Source of the DNA: DATBGZ01 sp036557785
GTDB lineage: Bacteria > Actinomycetota > Actinomycetes > Mycobacteriales > Micromonosporaceae
Length of the DNA: 18,770 nucleotides
Direction of reading: 5' to 3'
Assembly: GCA_036557785.1 (NCBI GenBank)
Contig: DATBGZ010000057.1
Coordinates: forward strand, 1-18,770
The position numbers and the translations under genes were made by a program. Shown in pieces: positions 16,079 through 18,770 of the stretch; the stretch's first letter is position 1; each line of letters begins with the position of its first letter. The notes beneath the pieces are model-generated. The model was not told the origin of the DNA and did no database searches. It saw only the letters and a program-made list of their open reading frames with translations.

Positions 16079-17257
16079 TCAGCGCGTCAGCGTGGAGCCG
16101 GGGGTGGTGGGCCTGCTCGCCCCGAGGAAGAAGATGCCGGGTAGGCCACTGGTCTCGAAGCCGGCACTGTGGTTGGCGCGTAGCACCGAGTTCTCGATGG
16201 TCATCGTGCCCGTGCGGTCGTTGCTGACGAAGAAGATCGCCCCGCCGCCCTCGACCGCGTCGTTGTCCTCGATGAGGCTGCCGGCGACGCGCACCGTGAA
16301 CCGGTCGCCGTCGGTGTAGATGGCGCCACCGCTGCCGCCGCCCGGGGTACCGCTGCGGGCCGGGTTGGCGCCGCGGCCGACCGCGGAGTTGTAGCTGATG
16401 ACGCTGTTGAGGATCACCCAGGAGACGCCGATGCTCGACAGCGCCCCGCCGTTGGCGCACCGTCCACCCTGGTCCGGGGTGCCGCCGAAGGTGCTGTTCA
16501 CCACATAGACCGGCTTGTCCTGGTACTGGTCGAGCACCCGGATCGCTGCGCCGCCTACGTCGGGGCCGGTCGGGTCGCAACGGCCGCGCAGGAACGTCGC
16601 GTTGACCACCTTCAACTGCCCGCCCCGATCGAAGATGGCCCCTCCGCCACCCGGCACGCTGAAGTTCGCCGCGTCGGGTGGGATGTCCTGCCCGGTGGCG
16701 TTGCCGTCGACGAAGGTCAGGTTCTGCACTGTCAACTGTGGAGTGTCCTGGTCGTAGCAGTGTGACGTGGTCCACCCCTGCGCCTTATCGCAGGTATTCA
16801 TGTAGAGGATCCGATGCTTGCCGCCACCGGAGAGCGTGACCAGGCCACCGCCGTCGAGCACGATGCGCGGACCGTGGGCATTGCGGACCTTCGCGGTCTG
16901 GGTCAGCACGATGGTCACCGGCGCCGGCCCGCAGTGGAACGTGATGACCCCGCCCGCCGCGACCGCTGCCACGACAGCGTCCGAGGTGCAGCTCTCCGGC
17001 GTGCCGTCACCGATCACCCGGGTGGGATGGGACGTGTCCTCGGCCCGGCCCTGCGCCGGTATCTGGGCATGGCCGTTCGGGTTGCCCGAGTGCGTGGTCG
17101 GCGCCGCGGCGGTGGTCGGCGTCGACCCGCCCGCGGTGGGCGAGGCCGTGGACGCGGTCGCTGCGGGCGATGTCGAGTCCGGCGATCGTGGTCCGGTCGA
17201 GCAACCGGCGATGGTCAGCAGGCCCGCCAGCGCGGTGCTCAGGACCAGGCGGCGCAC
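16079..17257 (-). CDS. Secreted beta-helix lipoprotein (pectate-lyase-like fold)
   Basis: The product is 392 aa from GTG 17257. The signal peptide is followed by the lipobox IAGC (Cys19) and a Ser/Thr/Pro/Ala linker to about residue 70. From about 100 the protein shows the rhythmic pattern of a right-handed parallel beta-helix: repeated GGAI turns (GGGGAIFDRGG, GGALSSI, GSGGAIYTDGD, GGGAIFF) alternating with IxNSxxxxN strands (TVQNLTFVDGN, VVNSTFGG, ILNSVISYNS, IENSVLRAN). Cys pairs lie near ESC, FHCG, NTCDK and SHCYD. This resembles polymorphic beta-helix surface proteins and carbohydrate-active folds. No catalytic set could be assigned, so the role may be binding or adhesion. It is convergent with the deacetylase, another lipoprotein. 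Confidence 0.85.
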   Translation of the reverse strand: MRRLVLSTALAGLLTIAGCSTGPRSPDSTSPAATASTASPTAGGSTPTTAAAPTTHSGNPNGHAQIPAQGRAEDTSHPTRVIGDGTPESCTSDAVVAAVAAGGVITFHCGPAPVTIVLTQTAKVRNAHGPRIVLDGGGLVTLSGGGKHRILYMNTCDKAQGWTTSHCYDQDTPQLTVQNLTFVDGNATGQDIPPDAANFSVPGGGGAIFDRGGQLKVVNATFLRGRCDPTGPDVGGAAIRVLDQYQDKPVYVVNSTFGGTPDQGGRCANGGALSSIGVSWVILNSVISYNSAVGRGANPARSGTPGGGSGGAIYTDGDRFTVRVAGSLIEDNDAVEGGGAIFFVSNDRTGTMTIENSVLRANHSAGFETSGLPGIFFLGASRPTTPGSTLTR

Positions 17258-17263
17258 ACGCCG

Positions 17264-17269
17264 ATGCTA
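17264..17269 (-). promoter_or_regulatory. -10 element of a probable leaderless promoter (beta-helix lipoprotein)
   Basis: On the minus strand TAGCAT is followed by 6 bases and GTG 17257, with no ribosome binding site between. This supports the GTG as the start. Confidence 0.5.
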
Positions 17270-17302
17270 GCGGCCCGCCCTGTTCCACTGAGACGTCGGC
17301 CG

Positions 17303-17956
17303 TCAGGTGGTGGTGACCGCCGGGGCACGGGTCGGCGGTGCGCAGCCGGTGTACGGGACCTGGCCCAGGTCGTCGAAGCCGTCGAGAACCCTGATCGCGG
17401 AGGCGCCGGTGGCCACGTTGGCGTAGAGGAGACGGAAGCGGACGGGAAGCGGCGTCGGGCACGGGCCGCGTGGGGCGAGCACCGCCGACAGCCACGTCGT
17501 TTCGTGCTCGGGGAGCTCCGGGGCCTGGGGCGCGTCGATGCCGTTGAGCGGCGCCAACTGTCCACACGTGCCCCACATCGTGCCGGCGACGTTGAACCCG
17601 CCCGCCGGCAGCTCGATGGTCAGACCCTGGAGCACGACCGTTCCCGGGCCGTCATTGATCACCTCAACGCCGAGCCAGAGCCACATCGACTCCTGCGCCG
17701 AGCACTGTCGCCCCGTGCTGCGGACCTCCGCGGCGACGACCGGCGGTGTGTTGGCGGCCTGGGGTGAGGGTCGCTCGCGCGACTGCGATCCGACCGCCAC
17801 GCCGGCGCCGAATGCGACCACCGCCGCGGCGACCGTCGCGGCCGCGTACCACCATCCCGGCCGCTGCGCGGCTCTGCTGGAAGGGGGCGGCGTCGGGGCG
17901 CCCTCCACCAGGAAGGTCAGCTCGGGCCCGGCCGGCGGGGCGTCGCGTCGAGCCAT
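17303..17956 (-). CDS. Single-TM protein with conserved secreted domain, tandem paralog A
   Basis: The product is 217 aa from ATG 17956. A short cytoplasmic N-terminus containing PELTFLVEG is followed by a membrane segment (about 36–56), a Pro/Ser linker and an extracytoplasmic domain of about 130 residues. The domain has Cys85, 131, 166 and 205, probably two disulfides. Signature stretches are LWLGVEVINDGPGTVVLQGL, FNVAGTMWGTCGQL and DDLGQVPYTGC. The next gene upstream encodes the same layout with all four Cys kept. The beta-rich pattern suggests an immunoglobulin-like fold. I do not recognise the family and assign no function. Confidence 0.82.
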   Translation of the reverse strand: MARRDAPPAGPELTFLVEGAPTPPPSSRAAQRPGWWYAAATVAAAVVAFGAGVAVGSQSRERPSPQAANTPPVVAAEVRSTGRQCSAQESMWLWLGVEVINDGPGTVVLQGLTIELPAGGFNVAGTMWGTCGQLAPLNGIDAPQAPELPEHETTWLSAVLAPRGPCPTPLPVRFRLLYANVATGASAIRVLDGFDDLGQVPYTGCAPPTRAPAVTTT

Positions 17957-17964
17957 GTCTGCAC

Positions 17965-17970
17965 AGTATC
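17965..17970 (-). promoter_or_regulatory. -10 element, duplicated promoter copy A
   Basis: On the minus strand GATACT is followed by 8 bases and ATG 17956. The paralog at 18609 has GATACA at the identical distance, and the bases between are also similar, so the promoter was probably copied with the gene. Confidence 0.45.
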
Positions 17971-17976
17971 GGCGTT

Positions 17977-18609
17977 CTATGACGCCAGGCAGCCCGTGTA
18001 CGGGACCTGGCCCAGGTCGTTGAAGCCACCGACGTCCAGGCCCGTGTTGACGCGGCCGAGGCTGTCGACGTACGAGAGCAGGAACCGGACCGGGAACGGC
18101 GCGGGGCAGGGGTCGCTGGGATAGAGCACCGCCGATAGCCACGTCTTCTCGTTCGTGGCGAGCTCGGGTGGGCGCGGTGCCATGGTATCGGCGAAGGGGA
18201 ACAACTGCCCGCACGTCCCCCACACGGTGCCCGCGACGTCGAACCCACCGATGGGCAGGTTGACGACCAGGCCTTGCAGTACCACGGTGCCCGGCCCGGT
18301 GTTGACCACCTCGATGCCGAGCCAGAGCCGGGTGCCGGCCTGGGCCGAGCACTGCTGCCCCGTGCTGTGGATGTTCTGCCCGACGATGATCGCGGCACTG
18401 GTCTGCGGTGCGGCCGCGGGGCGTGACCGCGACCCGAAGACGACACCGATCGCGAACGCGAGCACCACCGCGACGATCCCCGCGCCGAGCCGCCACGAGA
18501 CGCGCTGTGGTGGGCCCGAGGCGAGCTGCTCCGGCGGCGTGACATCGACCGAGACCGTGAGCTCGGGCCGAGCCGCCGGCGCGTCGCCTGAGGACTCCCG
18601 TCCTGCCAT
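17977..18609 (-). CDS. Single-TM protein with conserved secreted domain, tandem paralog B
   Basis: The product is 210 aa from ATG 18609. The frame continues 42 codons upstream, but the conserved promoter and the alignment with paralog A fix this start. A cytoplasmic PELTVSVDV motif precedes a membrane segment (about 41–59) and a linker. The extracytoplasmic domain has Cys87, 133, 168 and 207, and the stretches LWLGIEVVNTGPGTVVLQGL, FDVAGTVWGTCGQL and NDLGQVPYTGC. It is clearly homologous to the downstream gene along its length, and best conserved around the Cys residues. The gap between the two genes is 20 bases and holds the -10 of paralog A. Function unknown. Confidence 0.82.
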   Translation of the reverse strand: MAGRESSGDAPAARPELTVSVDVTPPEQLASGPPQRVSWRLGAGIVAVVLAFAIGVVFGSRSRPAAAPQTSAAIIVGQNIHSTGQQCSAQAGTRLWLGIEVVNTGPGTVVLQGLVVNLPIGGFDVAGTVWGTCGQLFPFADTMAPRPPELATNEKTWLSAVLYPSDPCPAPFPVRFLLSYVDSLGRVNTGLDVGGFNDLGQVPYTGCLAS

Positions 18610-18617
18610 GCCCGCAC

Positions 18618-18623
18618 TGTATC
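18618..18623 (-). promoter_or_regulatory. -10 element, duplicated promoter copy B
   Basis: On the minus strand GATACA is followed by 8 bases and ATG 18609, the same geometry as at the paralog A start. Confidence 0.45.
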
Positions 18624-18688
18624 GACGCGCTAAGCCTGATCTCGTGGACCCGGTAGCGGGACACGATGACCGTCGATGATTTCTGGTC

Positions 18689-18770
18689 GTGCTGATTCGG
18701 GTCCCGCTGCTGGGCATGGCCGGCCTGCTGGCCATGGCCAGCCTGCTCGGTCTCGGTGGTCGCGGTGGTG
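18689..18770 (+). CDS. Start of a putative secreted or membrane protein gene (3' end outside window)
   Basis: GTG 18689 opens a frame to the window edge encoding MLIRVPLLGMAGLLAMASLL and a following GLGGRGG. This looks like a signal peptide or first membrane segment. GATGAT at 18675–18680 ends 8 bases before the GTG, the same geometry as the neighbouring leaderless promoters. Only 27 codons are visible, so the call is tentative. It would be divergent from paralog B, with 79 bases between starts. Confidence 0.4.
   Translation, partial: MLIRVPLLGMAGLLAMASLLGLGGRGG

Noticed and set aside
12546..17566. DnaA-box-like nonamers as a replication origin
   Set aside because: The two CTGTCCACA matches are 5 kb apart and lie in coding sequence. 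There is no cluster, AT-rich region or dnaA/dnaN neighbour.
18665..18770. 3' end of a minus-strand gene at the right edge
   Set aside because: Minus-strand frames here read as low-complexity sequence and run into the promoter of paralog B; the + strand signal-peptide frame is a better reading.

Overview
This window comes from the chromosome of a very high-GC actinomycete. The evidence is the strong G/C preference at third codon positions, frequent GTG starts, several apparently leaderless genes, and actinobacterial families such as UdgX, the DEDDh–GIY-YIG–UVR nuclease and the DUF4129/MoxR/DUF58 operon. Order Micromonosporales or Pseudonocardiales is my guess; the sequence does not settle it. 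I see no rRNA, tRNA, CRISPR array or intact insertion sequence.

Left edge (1–1856): the 3' end of an Rhs/YD-repeat polymorphic toxin gene. The conserved Rhs core ends in the DPSGL boundary motif. A variable C-terminal tip follows that I read as a lysozyme/lytic-transglycosylase-like domain. A small lipoprotein gene starts 13 bases after the toxin stop and is the natural immunity candidate. The tip and the lipoprotein gene are visibly richer in A/T than the rest of the window. About 300 bases with no convincing gene follow.

DNA repair and mixed housekeeping (1857–6299): a UdgX-type uracil-DNA-binding protein, a small helical hypothetical protein, a DinB/DUF664 enzyme, an HpnB-like membrane glycosyltransferase, and a fusion nuclease (DnaQ-like exonuclease + UvrC-like GIY-YIG + UVR motif). 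The glycosyltransferase and nuclease genes are convergent and overlap at their stop codons.

MoxR operon (6436–10819): five co-directional genes encoding a DUF4129 membrane protein, an unnamed two-TM protein, a MoxR AAA+ ATPase, a DUF58 protein and a polytopic membrane protein. Three of the four junctions are 4-base ATGA overlaps. This looks like one envelope-associated chaperone/assembly unit.

Membrane hydrolases and metabolism (10841–13849): a CREST-superfamily (alkaline-ceramidase-like) hydrolase with the full Ser/His/Asp/His/His set, a CPBP/CAAX-type intramembrane protease, and on the opposite strand a class III PLP aminotransferase of the glutamate-1-semialdehyde aminomutase type.

Cell-surface block (13893–18770): a three-TM protein with an extracytoplasmic beta domain, a lipoprotein polysaccharide deacetylase, a beta-helix lipoprotein, two tandem paralogous single-TM secreted-domain proteins with duplicated promoters, and the first codons of a further gene at the right edge. 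A perfect 13-bp-stem hairpin and a 23-bp tandem duplication lie between the two convergent lipoprotein genes.
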